Shown: positions 23,844-35,300 of the stretch, one piece after another
Layout: each line of letters starts with the position of its first letter
How positions within the stretch are numbered: position 1 is the stretch's first letter
From: Enterobacter sp. CC120223-11
GTDB taxonomy: Bacteria; Pseudomonadota; Gammaproteobacteria; Enterobacterales; Enterobacteriaceae
Assembly (NCBI RefSeq): GCF_900215375.1
Contig: NZ_OBEF01000008.1
Span: 1 to 64,000, forward strand
Direction: 5' to 3'
DNA length: 64,000 nucleotides
The notes under the pieces: model-generated
Databases searched by the model: none
What the model saw: the letters and a program-made list of their open reading frames with translations, nothing else
Told to the model about the DNA's origin: nothing
Translations under genes and position numbers: made by a program

Positions 23844-26800
23844 TTAGTGGTAATCAACCGTCACGCCAACCTGGATAAGCAGGTCTGCGTTCAGCCCTTC
23901 GTTGCGGTAGACGTCGTAGGCCACCCCGGCGGCGGTCACTTCGCCCAGGTTGTCCCACTCACCGGCCTGCATCCCGTTTGGCAGCAGGTCGCTCAGCACC
24001 ACCACGTCGCCCGCGTTCCCTTTAACGGCCATCTGGACGGTGGCAATTTCCCCTTCGCCAGCCGAAATAAACGCGCTGGTATGGCCCTGGTCGAGCACAT
24101 CACCCAGAGAAATCTTGAGGGTGTTGTTGCCGGACCCCGTGATATCGATGGCTTCGATGGAGCTCAGGCGACCCTGCCAGGCGGAGAGATCCAGCACCTG
24201 ATTGGCCCCGGTCAGTTTCAGGGTGTCGATACCGCCGTTGCCCTCAATGAGCTTCACGTTGTCCAGTGCGCTGACATCCGCCACCGAGAAGACATTATCG
24301 CGGCCCTGACCATACAGTTCCGTCACATCGCCGTTCACCTGCATATTGACGCCCGGCGTCAGGCCAGAAGTGGCAACATAGTTCGACTGATTCCCGGCCT
24401 GGTCGATAATCGCGGCGCTTGCCGTGCTGGCAGCCCCGACTTCAACGCTTGCGGAGCCCGCCGAAATCTCTTCTGCGGTCAGGATATGTTCGAAGCGATG
24501 CGCACCGCCGTCAGTGACGACGCTGATACGATCGCCCGCAGCCAGGCCTGACTGCGCGAAGTCCACCACCACGCTGGTACCGTTCAGGTGCACCGCAGCA
24601 GGGACGCGAGGCGCTGAAGTATCCAGCGTGACAGCTTGTTGCATCACGAAGCCACTGTTGGCGCCATCCACCACGCGGGTCAGCACATTCCAGCTCGCAA
24701 AGTGTTCGCTCATGTCCTGTGCGGCCCATTTCTGGCCGTCTACCATCGCTTCAGACCAGGTACGGCCGCCGTCAACGGAGACTTGCAGTTTTTGCCCTGC
24801 GGTCAGTTCAGCGCTGAGCGTGCCGTACATCAGGCGGCCCGCGTCGCCGCTGTCGGTAACAAAGTCATTCCCGTCGGTGCCGGAGTCTTTACCCATATGG
24901 CCGAGACGAGCGATCTGCGTTGGGCCTTCACCGCTGAAGATAATCACCTCAAAGGCTTCGGAAGTAGGGCTGGTGTTGCCCGCGTCGTCCTGCACCACGG
25001 CGGTGAACTCGTACACGCCATCGTTCAGATCGGCTGCTGGCGTCATGCTCCATTTGCCGTCGGTGTTTGCCTGAGTGCGGCCAATTTCTACGCCTCGGTC
25101 ATATATAATGACGGTGGCATTTGGTTGGCTTTCACCTTTGATCTCCGGACGACGATCGTCGGTCAGATCCCCGGACTTCAGTGCGCCCTGCAGCGAGCCC
25201 ACATTGTCCTCAACGCCCGTAATCACCGGTGCATCAGGCAGTTCCACCACGATGTTGGTGTTCCAGGCCTCAGAGGACCCGGATGTATTGCCCGCTTTAT
25301 CCTGAGCGGTGGCGCTAAAGCTGTGTGGGCCGCTGTCCAGCTCAGCTTCTGGCTGGAAGCTCCACTCGCCGTTTTCATTCGCGATGGCCTCGCCGAGTTT
25401 CGTTTCGCCGTCGTAAATGCTCACCACAGAGTTGGCTTCCGCCGTGCCTTTCAGCGTCGGACGCAGGTCGTCAGTGCTTTCGCCGTTAGTCAGGTCACCC
25501 TGTTTCACGCCCACGCCATCGACGAGAGAGCTGATAACCGGGGCGTCTGGCGCAGTGGCATCAACGTTCACAATCCACGGGTCGGAAGGGGCAGACTGGT
25601 TGCCCGCCGGATCCTGAATAATGACGCTGATTTGATGCTCGCCGTCGCCAAGATCTTCGGTTGGGGTGAAATCCCAGGTGCCGTCTTCTTTAACCGGCGC
25701 TTCGCCAATCGGCTCGCCGCCATCGGTGATGACAATAGTGTCACCCGGTTTACCTGTACCGTTGAAGGTCGGTTTCTTGTCGTCAGTGGTGCCACCGTTT
25801 TCGATTGGGCCGGTGAACGGACCTTCGTTGTCGGTCACGCCGCTGATCCCAGGGCCTTCGCCGTCAACAGCTGGCTGGTCTGGTGCAGTCACGTCGATAA
25901 CCACCACCCACGGTGCAGATGGCGCAGAGGTGTTGCCCACGGCGTCCGTCGCGGTGGTGGTCAGGCTATGTGGGCCTTCGGCCAGCGGCTCTGCTGGCGT
26001 GAATGTCCAGATGCCGGCTTTGTTTGCAATCGCTTCACCCAGTTTGGTTTCGCCGTCGTAAATCGCGACCACAGAACCGGCTTCCGCCGTGCCTTTCAGC
26101 TCTGGCTGGGTGTCGTCGGTGATAGCGCCGTTAGCCAGGTCGCCTTGTTTCACGCCCACATCATCAGCGAGGCTGCCGATAACCGGCGCGTCTGGTGCGA
26201 TGGTGTCGACAATCACAATCCACGGGTCGGAAGGGGCTGACTGATTACCCGCCGGATCCTGAATGATCACGCTGATTTCATGCTCACCGTCACCAAGATC
26301 GGTGGTTGGGGTGAACTCCCAGGTGCCGTCTCCATTAACCGGAACTTCGCCAATCGGCGTGTCGCCATCGGTGATGATGATGGTGTCGCCTGGCTTGCCG
26401 GTACCGTTGAAGGTCGGCTTGCTGTCATTGGTGTTGCCGCCGTTTTCAATGGCACCAACGGTTGGCTCTTTGTTATCGGTCACGCCGCTGATCCCCGGGC
26501 CTTCGCCGTCAATAGCTGGCTGGTCTGGTGCGGTCACGTCGATAACCACGACCCACGGCGCAGAAGGCGCAGAGGTGTTGCCTACGGCATCAGTCGCAGT
26601 GGCGGTCAGGCTGTGGGAGCCTTCGCCCAGCGGTTCTGCTGGCGTGAATGTCCAGGTGCCGTCTTCAGCGACAATGGCTTCGCCGAGTTTGGTTTCGCCG
26701 TCGTAAATGCTGACCACAGAACCGGCTTCCGCCGTGCCTTTCAGCTCTGGCTGAGTGTCGTCGGTGGTTTCGCCGTTAATCAGGTCACCTTTTTTCACGC

Positions 26801-29222
26801 CGACATCATCAGCGAGGCTACCGATAACCGGTGCGTCTGGCGCGGTGGCATCGACAATCACAATCCACGGGTCGGAAGGGTCAGACTGGTTGCCCGCCTG
26901 ATCCTGGATAATCACGCTGATTTCGTGTTCACCGTCGCCCAGCTCTTCATCCGGCGTAAACGTCCAGTCGCCGTTCTCGTCGATAATGACTTCACCAATC
27001 GGCTCACCGCCGTCGGTGATGATCACGGTGTCGCCCGGCGTGCCGGTACCGTTGAAGGTCGGTTTGCTGTCGTCAGTGGTGCCGCCGTTGGCAATTTCGC
27101 CAGTGGTAGGCTCTTTGTTGTCGGTGACGCCGCTGAGGCCCGGGCCTTCGCCGTCAATGCCTGGCTGGTCTGGTGCGGTCACGTCGATAACAACCACCCA
27201 CGGCGCAGAAGGCGCAGAGGTGTTGCCCGCGGCATCTGTCGCAGTGGTGGTCAGGCTGTGTGAGCCTTCGCCCAGAGCTTCTGCTGGCGTGAATGTCCAG
27301 GTGCCGTCTTCGCCGACAATGGCTTCGCCGAGTTTAGTGCTGCCGTCGTAAATGCTGACCACTGAACCGGCTTCCGCGGTGCCTTTCAGCTCTGGCTGGG
27401 TATCGTCGGTGCTAGCGCCGTTAGCCAGGTCACCTTGCTTAACGCCGACGTCATCCGCGAGGCTGCCGATAACCGGTGCGTTTGGCGCAGTTGCGTCAAC
27501 AACCACAACCCATGGCGCAGACTCTTCGGACTGCGTGCCTGCCGGGTTTTGAGTCACGAACGTGAAGCTGTGTTCACCGTCGACTAAGGCTTCTGGCGTG
27601 AAGCTCCAGTTGCCTTCGTCGTCGCTGTTTACGCGAGCGATTTCTTCACCTTTGTCATAAATGATGACCACGGAGTCCGCTTCAGCGGTGCCTTTAATCA
27701 CAGGCGTATTGTCTGCGGTGGTTTCACCAGACTCTAAGGACAGGGCGGTTTCACCGCGATCGTCATACACTGCATCAACCACTGGCGCATCAGGCACGCC
27801 GGTAGCGATAGTGATGGTCCACGGCAGAGACTCCGCAGAGACGTTCCCCGCCGGATCTTTGGCGATGGCGGTAAAGGTGTGCGGGCCAAGTAACATGTCG
27901 GTGGCTGGTTCAAATATCCAGTCGCCGGAAGCGTTAGCCTTCACTTCAGCGATTTTTACGCCGTTGTCGAAGACCGAAACAACGGTGCCCGGCTCGGCAC
28001 GGCCCTTCAGAGTTGGCGTAGTGTCGTCGGTGCCAGCACCGTTAGCCACAGGCCCGGTAATCGCGCCTTCATTATCGATAATTTCGACAATTTGCGGCTG
28101 CGCCGGCGGTACGGTGTCGATGATGAAATTAAATTTCGTCGAAGACAGCCCTGTGTTACCTGAGAAGTCGATAGCTACGGCACGTGCCGCGTAGACGCCG
28201 TCCGGCAGGCCGTAAGGCGGGGTGAAGGTCCAGGAGCCGTCAGGTCTGGCATAGGTGGTGCCGATCAGCGTTTTGTCGTTGTAAATCGCGACCATGCTGT
28301 TGGCTTCCGCTCTGCCGGAGAAGGTTGGGGTGTTGTCGCTGGTATAGTCATTCTGACCGAGCGCGACCGCTGCACCGCTGTTGTCGGCGCTTACGGAAGA
28401 CAGGGCTGCACGCGCAGGCGCAACGGTGTCGATGATCAACACGACGTTACCGGACTTCAGACCGGTGGCCTGATCGCGAACCTGGAACAGCTGACCGCCT
28501 TCTTCCAGAGGGATGTCAAAGCTAAACTGCCATGTGCCCGCCTGGCTGACTTCGGTATAGCCAATCAGCTCACCGTTGAGGAAAAACTCCAGCGTGGCGC
28601 CTGGCTCGCCGACACCTTCGATCAGTGGCTCTTTATCGTCGGTGACGTTGCCATTGAACAGCGGCTGTTCGGTACCGACGTCGTCAGTCATTTTGGTGAT
28701 CGCAGGCTTCACGAAGGAAGTGGGTTCTTCCAGCGCGGTTAACTGCAGCTGCGGCTGTGCCGCGGCGTGACTGCTTTCATTGTCCAGGGAGGCGGCTGTT
28801 TTTTCCAGCGACTGCACAATTTCCACGCGCTGAAGCACTTTCAGCGATGCGACGTCAGGCTGCGCTTCAACCGTGCTGACCGGCTGGGACGCCAGCGCAA
28901 CCAGGCCCTGCGGAGGATTCTGTTCAGCGCTCAGATGCTGCTGATAGTCGCCTTTTTCATTGAGAGTAAAAACTTTACCATTGTGTTGGTAAAAATCTTT
29001 AATCACGACCACTGACGGAGTGGCAGAAGCAGATGAAAGGGTGATGTGCAGATCGTTATCCTGACGCTCAGGGGAAACCTGGCTCATAATATCCGTATCG
29101 CTGTTATCAGAAATAATATAACGAGAGCCCGGCATTGCCTGCACAGTAAAATACGGCTCAGCGGCTTCTTCTACTGGAAGGAAAAATAATTCATCTCTAT
29201 CGTTTAAATAAGAGAAATTCAT
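23844..29222 (-). CDS. Giant T1SS-secreted Ig-repeat adhesin 2 (1792 aa)
   Basis: This is a secreted surface protein of the BapA/LapA kind. Residues 1-165 form the N-terminal beta domain shared with the other two (DLHITL...VVVIKDFYQHNGKVF). Twelve Ig-like modules of about 100 residues follow (about 170-1430). From about residue 578, two module types alternate: A (APDAPVIGSLADDVG...) and B (APDQPxIDGEGPG.SGVTDN...). The C-terminal 360 residues begin ARLGHMGKDSGTDG, include one GNGGIDTLKLTG stretch and end in LLIQVGVTVDYH. They are close to the end of adhesin 3 and presumably hold the T1SS signal. Classical tandem RTX nonapeptides are absent. The gene is 92 bp downstream of adhesin 3 on the same strand, with a hairpin between them. 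Confidence 0.9.
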   Translation of the reverse strand: MNFSYLNDRDELFFLPVEEAAEPYFTVQAMPGSRYIISDNSDTDIMSQVSPERQDNDLHITLSSASATPSVVVIKDFYQHNGKVFTLNEKGDYQQHLSAEQNPPQGLVALASQPVSTVEAQPDVASLKVLQRVEIVQSLEKTAASLDNESSHAAAQPQLQLTALEEPTSFVKPAITKMTDDVGTEQPLFNGNVTDDKEPLIEGVGEPGATLEFFLNGELIGYTEVSQAGTWQFSFDIPLEEGGQLFQVRDQATGLKSGNVVLIIDTVAPARAALSSVSADNSGAAVALGQNDYTSDNTPTFSGRAEANSMVAIYNDKTLIGTTYARPDGSWTFTPPYGLPDGVYAARAVAIDFSGNTGLSSTKFNFIIDTVPPAQPQIVEIIDNEGAITGPVANGAGTDDTTPTLKGRAEPGTVVSVFDNGVKIAEVKANASGDWIFEPATDMLLGPHTFTAIAKDPAGNVSAESLPWTITIATGVPDAPVVDAVYDDRGETALSLESGETTADNTPVIKGTAEADSVVIIYDKGEEIARVNSDDEGNWSFTPEALVDGEHSFTFVTQNPAGTQSEESAPWVVVVDATAPNAPVIGSLADDVGVKQGDLANGASTDDTQPELKGTAEAGSVVSIYDGSTKLGEAIVGEDGTWTFTPAEALGEGSHSLTTTATDAAGNTSAPSAPWVVVIDVTAPDQPGIDGEGPGLSGVTDNKEPTTGEIANGGTTDDSKPTFNGTGTPGDTVIITDGGEPIGEVIIDENGDWTFTPDEELGDGEHEISVIIQDQAGNQSDPSDPWIVIVDATAPDAPVIGSLADDVGVKKGDLINGETTDDTQPELKGTAEAGSVVSIYDGETKLGEAIVAEDGTWTFTPAEPLGEGSHSLTATATDAVGNTSAPSAPWVVVIDVTAPDQPAIDGEGPGISGVTDNKEPTVGAIENGGNTNDSKPTFNGTGKPGDTIIITDGDTPIGEVPVNGDGTWEFTPTTDLGDGEHEISVIIQDPAGNQSAPSDPWIVIVDTIAPDAPVIGSLADDVGVKQGDLANGAITDDTQPELKGTAEAGSVVAIYDGETKLGEAIANKAGIWTFTPAEPLAEGPHSLTTTATDAVGNTSAPSAPWVVVIDVTAPDQPAVDGEGPGISGVTDNEGPFTGPIENGGTTDDKKPTFNGTGKPGDTIVITDGGEPIGEAPVKEDGTWDFTPTEDLGDGEHQISVIIQDPAGNQSAPSDPWIVNVDATAPDAPVISSLVDGVGVKQGDLTNGESTDDLRPTLKGTAEANSVVSIYDGETKLGEAIANENGEWSFQPEAELDSGPHSFSATAQDKAGNTSGSSEAWNTNIVVELPDAPVITGVEDNVGSLQGALKSGDLTDDRRPEIKGESQPNATVIIYDRGVEIGRTQANTDGKWSMTPAADLNDGVYEFTAVVQDDAGNTSPTSEAFEVIIFSGEGPTQIARLGHMGKDSGTDGNDFVTDSGDAGRLMYGTLSAELTAGQKLQVSVDGGRTWSEAMVDGQKWAAQDMSEHFASWNVLTRVVDGANSGFVMQQAVTLDTSAPRVPAAVHLNGTSVVVDFAQSGLAAGDRISVVTDGGAHRFEHILTAEEISAGSASVEVGAASTASAAIIDQAGNQSNYVATSGLTPGVNMQVNGDVTELYGQGRDNVFSVADVSALDNVKLIEGNGGIDTLKLTGANQVLDLSAWQGRLSSIEAIDITGSGNNTLKISLGDVLDQGHTSAFISAGEGEIATVQMAVKGNAGDVVVLSDLLPNGMQAGEWDNLGEVTAAGVAYDVYRNEGLNADLLIQVGVTVDYH
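25250..27491 (-). repeat. Alternating A/B Ig-module tract in adhesin 2
   Basis: Modules 5-11 of adhesin 2 alternate A-B-A-B-A-B-A (unit about 212 codons). DNA similarity between copies is high, and the same modules recur in adhesin 3 at 30715-34276 in the same orientation. Confidence 0.8.
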
Positions 29223-29252
29223 TCTTTAATTATCCAAAGTATTATTTAAGAG

Positions 29253-29280
29253 AAAGCGAGCCGCCAATTCGGCTCGCTTT
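29253..29280. terminator. Hairpin between adhesins 3 and 2
   Basis: AAAGCGAGCCG (29253-29263) and CGGCTCGCTTT (29270-29280) form a perfect 11-bp stem around a 6-nt loop. It lies after the adhesin 3 stop. The weak U-tail suggests partial termination, so adhesin 2 may be partly co-transcribed. Confidence 0.7.
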
Positions 29281-29314
29281 GGTAAAGCGTTCCTTTAATT
29301 CCGGGTATTAAGAA

Positions 29315-32300
29315 TTAATGGAACTGCACATCAACGTCCTGTTGAATCAGAATGTCAGCATTCATACCTGAGTGCTGGTAGAGGTCATATTTGATGCCTG
29401 CGGCGGTCACTTCGCCGAGGTTTTCCCAATGGCCGACGTCCATACCGTTTGGCAGCAGGTCGCTGAGGACCACCACGTCGCCCTTGTTGCCTTTAACGGC
29501 CAACTGAACATTGCCAATTTCGGTTTCGTCAGCGGCGCTGAAAGCGTTCTTGTAGCCCTGGTCCAGCACATCGCCTAATGAGATCTTCAGCGTGTTGTCG
29601 CCAGAGCCGGTGATGTCGATGATCTCAACCGAGCTCAGACGTCCCTGCCAGCCGGAGAGATCCAGCACCTGGTCGGCGCCGGTCAGCTTCAGCGTATCGA
29701 TGCCGTTGTTGCCTTCAATCACCTTGACGTTATCCAGCTGGCTCACATCGGAGACAGAGAAGATGTTGTCGCGGTTCTGGCCATAAACCTCAGAGACATC
29801 GCCCGTCACGTTCATGTTGACGCCCGGCGTCAGGCCGGAGGTGGTGGTGAAGTTAGACAGGTTGCCTGCCTGGTCTACCAGCGCCGCACTTGCGGTGGTG
29901 GCCGCACCGACATCCAGCGTCACGGAGCCCGCCGCCACGTCTTCCGCCGTCAGGGTGTGCTCGAAGCGATGCGCTCCGTTGTCCGTCACTACGCTGATAC
30001 GGTCGCCCGCCGCAATGCCGTTCGGGTTAAATTCAACCACCAGGTTAGTGCCATCAAGACGCACTGAACCAGGAGCATTGGCCGCAGTGGTATCCAGCGT
30101 GACCGCCTGTTCCATGACCACGCCGGATTTGCCGGTTGAGGTATCAAAGACGCGAGCCTGGATGCTCCAGTTTGCGGTATGCATGTTCAGGTCCTGCGCG
30201 GCCCATTGGGTGCCGTCGACCATCGCTTTTTGCCAGGTTTGACCACCATCAACAGAGATTTGCAGCTCTTCACCGGCGCTCAGCTGTGCGCTGAGCGTGC
30301 CGTGCATCAGACGTCCGAAGCCGCCGTTGTCGGTAACAAAGTCCTGACCGTCGTGACCGGAGTCTTTGCCCATATGGGAAAGACGCACGACCTGCGTCGG
30401 GATATCACCTTCGGAGACGTTGATGTCGAACGCTTCGGATGGCTCGGACTGATTGCCCGCTTTGTCTACCGCCACGGCGCTAAAGTTATGTGCCCCATCA
30501 ATCAGCTCGGTTGGCACTTCGAAGGTCCAGCTGCCATCGGCTTGTGCCTGAACGCTTCCGATTTCGCTGCCTTTGTCGAAGATCTTCACGGTTGAACCTG
30601 CTTCAGCACGGCCAGTTAACACAGGCTGACGGTCGTCGGTGTAATCACCTGGTTCCAGCTCACCTTGCTTGCTGCCGACATCGTCATAGATGCTGTCAAT
30701 CGTCGGCGCGTCTGGCGCGGTGGTGTCGACATTCACAATCCACGGGTCGGACGGCTCAGACTGATTGCCTGCCGGATCCTGGATAATGACGCTGATTTCG
30801 TGCTCGCCGTCATCCAGACCCGGTTCTTCCGGGGTGAATTCCCAGTCGCCGTTTTCATCGATGATGACTTCGCCAATCGGTTGGCCACCGTCTGTGACGA
30901 TCACGGTGTCGCCTGGCTCACCCTTACCGCTGAAGGTTGGGGTGTTGTCATCGGTCGTGCCGCCGTTTTCCACAGAGCCGGTGATCGGACCTTTGTCGTC
31001 GGTAACGTCGCCTAGACCTGGGCCGTCGCCGTCAATGCCAGGCTGAGCCGGGGCAGTGGTGTCGATAACCAGTTCCCACGGTGCAGATGGCGCAGAGGTA
31101 TTACCCACGGCATCCGTCGCGGTGACAGTCAGGCTGTGTGGGCCTTCAGCCAGCGGCGTTTCTGGCGTGAACGTCCAGTTACCGTCTTTGTCTGCGGTGG
31201 TTTCGCCGAGTTTGGTGCTGCCGTCGTAAATTGCGACCACTGAACCTGGCTCCGCCGTGCCTTTCAGCTCTGGCTGGGTATCGTCGGTGGTTTCACCGTT
31301 AGTCAGGTCGCCTTGTTTGACGCCAACATCATCTGCGATGCTGCCGATAACCGGTGCGTCTGGCGCAGTGGCATCAACAATCACGATCCACGGGTCAGAT
31401 GGCTCAGACTGATTGCCCGCCGGATCCTGGATAATGACGCTGATTTCGTGCTCGCCATCACCCAGGCCTGGCTCTTCCGGGGTGAACTCCCACTCGCCGT
31501 TTTCGTCGATGATGACTTCGCCAATCGGTTCGCCGCCATCGGTGATGATCACGGTGTCGCCTGGCTCACCCTTGCCGCTGAAGGTCGGGGTGTTGTCGTC
31601 GGTGGTGCCACCGTTCTCTACGGAGCCGGTGATCGGGCCTTTGTTGTCGGTAACGTCGCCAAGACCTGGGCCGTCGCCGTCAATGCCTGGCTGACCCGGG
31701 GCCGTGGTGTCGATAACCAGTTCCCACGGCGCGGAAGGCGCAGAGGTGTTACCCGCCGCATCGGTCGCGGTGGTGGTCAGGCTGTGCGGGCCTTCAGCCA
31801 GCGGTGCTTCCGGGGTGAATTGCCACTCACCGTCTTCGTTGGTCAGGGCTTCGCCGAGTTTAGTTTCGCCGTCGAAAATTGCTACCACAGAACCTGGCTC
31901 CGCGGTGCCTTTCAGCGTCGGCTGAGCGTCATCAGTGGTTTCACCGTTAGTCAGGTCGCCTTGTTTAACGCCAACGTCATCTGCGATGCTGCCGATAACC
32001 GGTGCGTCTGGCGCAGTGGTGTCTGTGATATCGAGCGTCCACGGCGCAGACGGCGCGGAGGTGTTACCCGCCGCATCGGTCGCAGTCACGGTCAGGCTAT
32101 GTTCGCCGCCGTTCAGAGGAGTAGTCGGCGTGAACTCCCAGTTACCGTCTTTGTCGGCGGTAGTTTTGCCAAGCAGGTTGCTGCCGTCGTAAATCGTGAT
32201 CACAGAATCGGCTTCCGCGGTGCCTTTCAACGTCGGCTGCGTGTCGTCAGTATGGTCACCGTTATTCAGATTGCCTGTTTCAGCGCCCACATCATCGATA

Positions 32301-35300
32301 ACCACGCTGATTACTGGCGCGTCTGGCGCGATGGTGTCGACATTCACAATCCACGGATCGGATGGCTCGGACTGATTGCCCGCTGGATCCTGGATAATCA
32401 CGCTGATTTCATGCTCGCCATCAGCAAGACCAGGCTCTTCCGGGGTGAATTCCCAGTCGCCGTTTTCATCGATGGTGACTTCGCCAATTGGCTCGCCGCC
32501 GTCGGTGATAATGACCGTGTCGCCTGGCTCACCCTTGCCGCTGAAGGTTGGGGTGTTGTCGTCGGTGGTGCCGCCGTTCTCAACGGAACCAGTGATCGGA
32601 CCTTTGTTGTCAGTGACGTCACCAAGACCTGGGCCGTCACCATCAATACCAGGCTGACCTGGGGCAGTGGTGTCGATAACCAGTTCCCACGGCGCAGATG
32701 GCGCAGAGGTATTACCCACGGCATCCGTCGCGGTGACAGTCAGGCTGTGTGGGCCTTCAGCCAGCGGCGTTTCTGGGGTGAACGTCCAGCTACCGTCTTT
32801 GTCTGCGGTGGTTTCGCCGAGTTTGGTGCTGCCGTCATAAATTGCGACCACTGAACCTGGCTCCGCCGTGCCTTTCAGCTCTGGCTGGGTGTCGTCGGTG
32901 GTTTCACCGTTAATCAGGGAACCCTGTTTCGCACCTACGTCGTCAGAGATACTGCCGATAACCGGCGCATTTGGCGCAGTGGCGTCAACAATCACGATCC
33001 ACGGGTCAGACGGCTCAGACTGGTTGCCTGCCGGATCCTGGATAATGACGCTGATTTCATGCTCGCCATCAGCAAGACCAGGCTCTTCCGGGGTGAATTC
33101 CCAGTCGCCGTTTTCGTCGACAATGACTTCGCCAATCGGCTCACCGCCGTCGGTGACGATCACGGTGTCGCCCGGTTCACCCTTACCGCTGAAGGTTGGG
33201 GTGTTGTCATCGGTGGTACCGCCGTTCTCAACGGAGCCGGTGATCGGACCTTTGTTGTCAGTGACGTCGCCAAGACCTGGGCCGTCGCCGTCAATACCTG
33301 GCTGAGCCGGGGCAGTGGTGTCGATAACCAGTTCCCACGGTGCAGAAGGTGCCGAGGTGTTGCCCGCCGCGTCGGTGGCGGTGGTGGTCAGGCTGTGTGG
33401 GCCTTCAGCCAGCGGCGCATCTGGCGTGAACGTCCAGTTACCGTCTTTGTCTGCGGTGGTTTCACCAAGTTTGGTGCTGCCGTCATAAATCGCGACCACG
33501 GAACCTGGCTCTGCGGTGCCTTTCAGCTCTGGCTGAGTGTCGTCGGTGCTTTCACCATTGATCAGATTGCCCTGCTTAGCTCCCACGTCGTCAGAGATAC
33601 TGCCGATAACCGGTGCGTCTGGCGCGGTGGCATCGACAATCACGATCCACGGGTCGGACGGTTTGGACTGGTTGCCCGCCGGATCCTGGATAATGACGCT
33701 GATTTCGTGCTCGCCATCCACCAGACCTGGCTCTTCCGGGGTGAACTCCCACTCGCCGTTTTCGTCGACAATGACTTCGCCAATCGGCTCGCCGCCGTCG
33801 GTGACGATCACGGTGTCGCCCGGTTCGCCCTTACCGCTGAAGGTTGGGGTGTTGTCATCGGTGGTGCCGCCGTTCTCAACGGAGCCGATGATCGGACCTT
33901 TGTTGTCAGTGACGTCGCCAAGACCTGGGCCGTCGCCGTCAATACCTGGCTGATCTGGTGCCGTGGTGTCGATAACCAGTTCCCACGGCGCGGATGGCGC
34001 AGAGGTGTTGCCCGCGGCGTCGGTGGCGGTGGTGGTCAGGCTGTGAGAACCTTCGACCAGCGGCGCTTCTGGGGTGAACGTCCAGTTACCGTCTTTGTCG
34101 GTGATAGCTTTGCCAAGTTCGTTGCTGCCGTCGTAAATGGTGACCACAGAGCCTGGCTCAGCGGTGCCTTTCAGCGTTGGCTGAACGTCGTCGGTGATAT
34201 CGCCGCTGTTCAGATTGCCCTGAACTGCGCCCACGTCATCAATGACGTTGCCGATAACCGGTGCATCTGGCGCAGTGGTGTCGACAATCACAACCCACGG
34301 ATCGGACGGGTCGCTTTCGTTGCCATCTTTATCTTTGATAATAACGCTGATGTCGTGCTCACCTTCGCCCAGTTCTTCTTCCGGGGTGAAGGTCCAGGTG
34401 CCGTCGTCACCAACAACCACTTCGCCGATCGGCTCGCCGCCGTCGGTGATAATGACCGTGTCGCCTGGCTCACCTTTCCCGTTCAGGGTGGGGGTGGTGT
34501 CGTCAGTGGTGCCGCCGTTGCCGATAGGGCCTTTAACCGGGCCTTCGTTGTCGATGATTTCGTCGATTGGGCCTGAAACGCGCTCATCTTCATTTGGGTC
34601 GAGGGGCTGCTGAATTTCCGCGGCACCGATCGTGATATCCCAGGGTTTGGAAGGCGCAGAAATGTTACCGGCGGTGTCGGTTGCGCGCACGGTGAAGCTG
34701 TGGGTGCCTTCGTTTAATTCAGCAGAAGGGGTGAAGGACCATTCGCCTTTGGCATTGGTTTGTGCTTCGCCAATTTTCTTGCCGTTGTCGAAAATTTCAA
34801 TTTTGGTGCCTGGCTCCGCGCGGCCTTGCAGCGTGGGCTGGAAGTCGTCGGTGCGATCGCCAGATTTCAGCCAGCCGGTTTCGCTTCCCGCATCGTCATA
34901 GATCCCGGAAATAGTAGGCACAGCAGGTGCTACGGTATCCACGGTGAATTCAAAGGAGCCGGAAGGGGAACTGGTGGTGCCATCGGCAGCCTTTTCTACC
35001 AGTGTAATGCTGTGAGAACCGTCGGCCAGCGGCTTCTCTGGCGTAAATGACCAACGGCCATCTTTACCCACGACGGTTTCGCCAATGGCTTTGCCATTGT
35101 CATAAATAATAACGGTGTTACCTGGAGTGCCGCCATTACCGGAGAAGGTTGGGGTGTTGTCGTCGGTTGCAGTGCCGTTGGCGATGGCGCCCTGCACGGA
35201 ACCCTGGTTATCGATAACCAGACCTAATTTTGGCGTAACAACAGTAGCCGCAGGAGCAGAGGAATCAGGTGATTCTGACGGCGCAGAATCGCTATTGTCT

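Noticed and set aside
24636..27263. Long plus-strand open frames opposite adhesin 2 (up to about 530 codons)
   Set aside because: They are shadows of the GC-rich repeated Ig modules on the other strand; no domains, no ribosome sites, and they repeat with the module period.
25250..34276. Regular repeats as a possible CRISPR array
   Set aside because: The unit is about 300 or 650 bp, is translated into Ig modules and has no short repeat-spacer pattern; no cas genes.
31313..34576. Long plus-strand open frames opposite adhesin 3 (about 500 codons each)
   Set aside because: Same cause: antisense of the A/B repeat tract.
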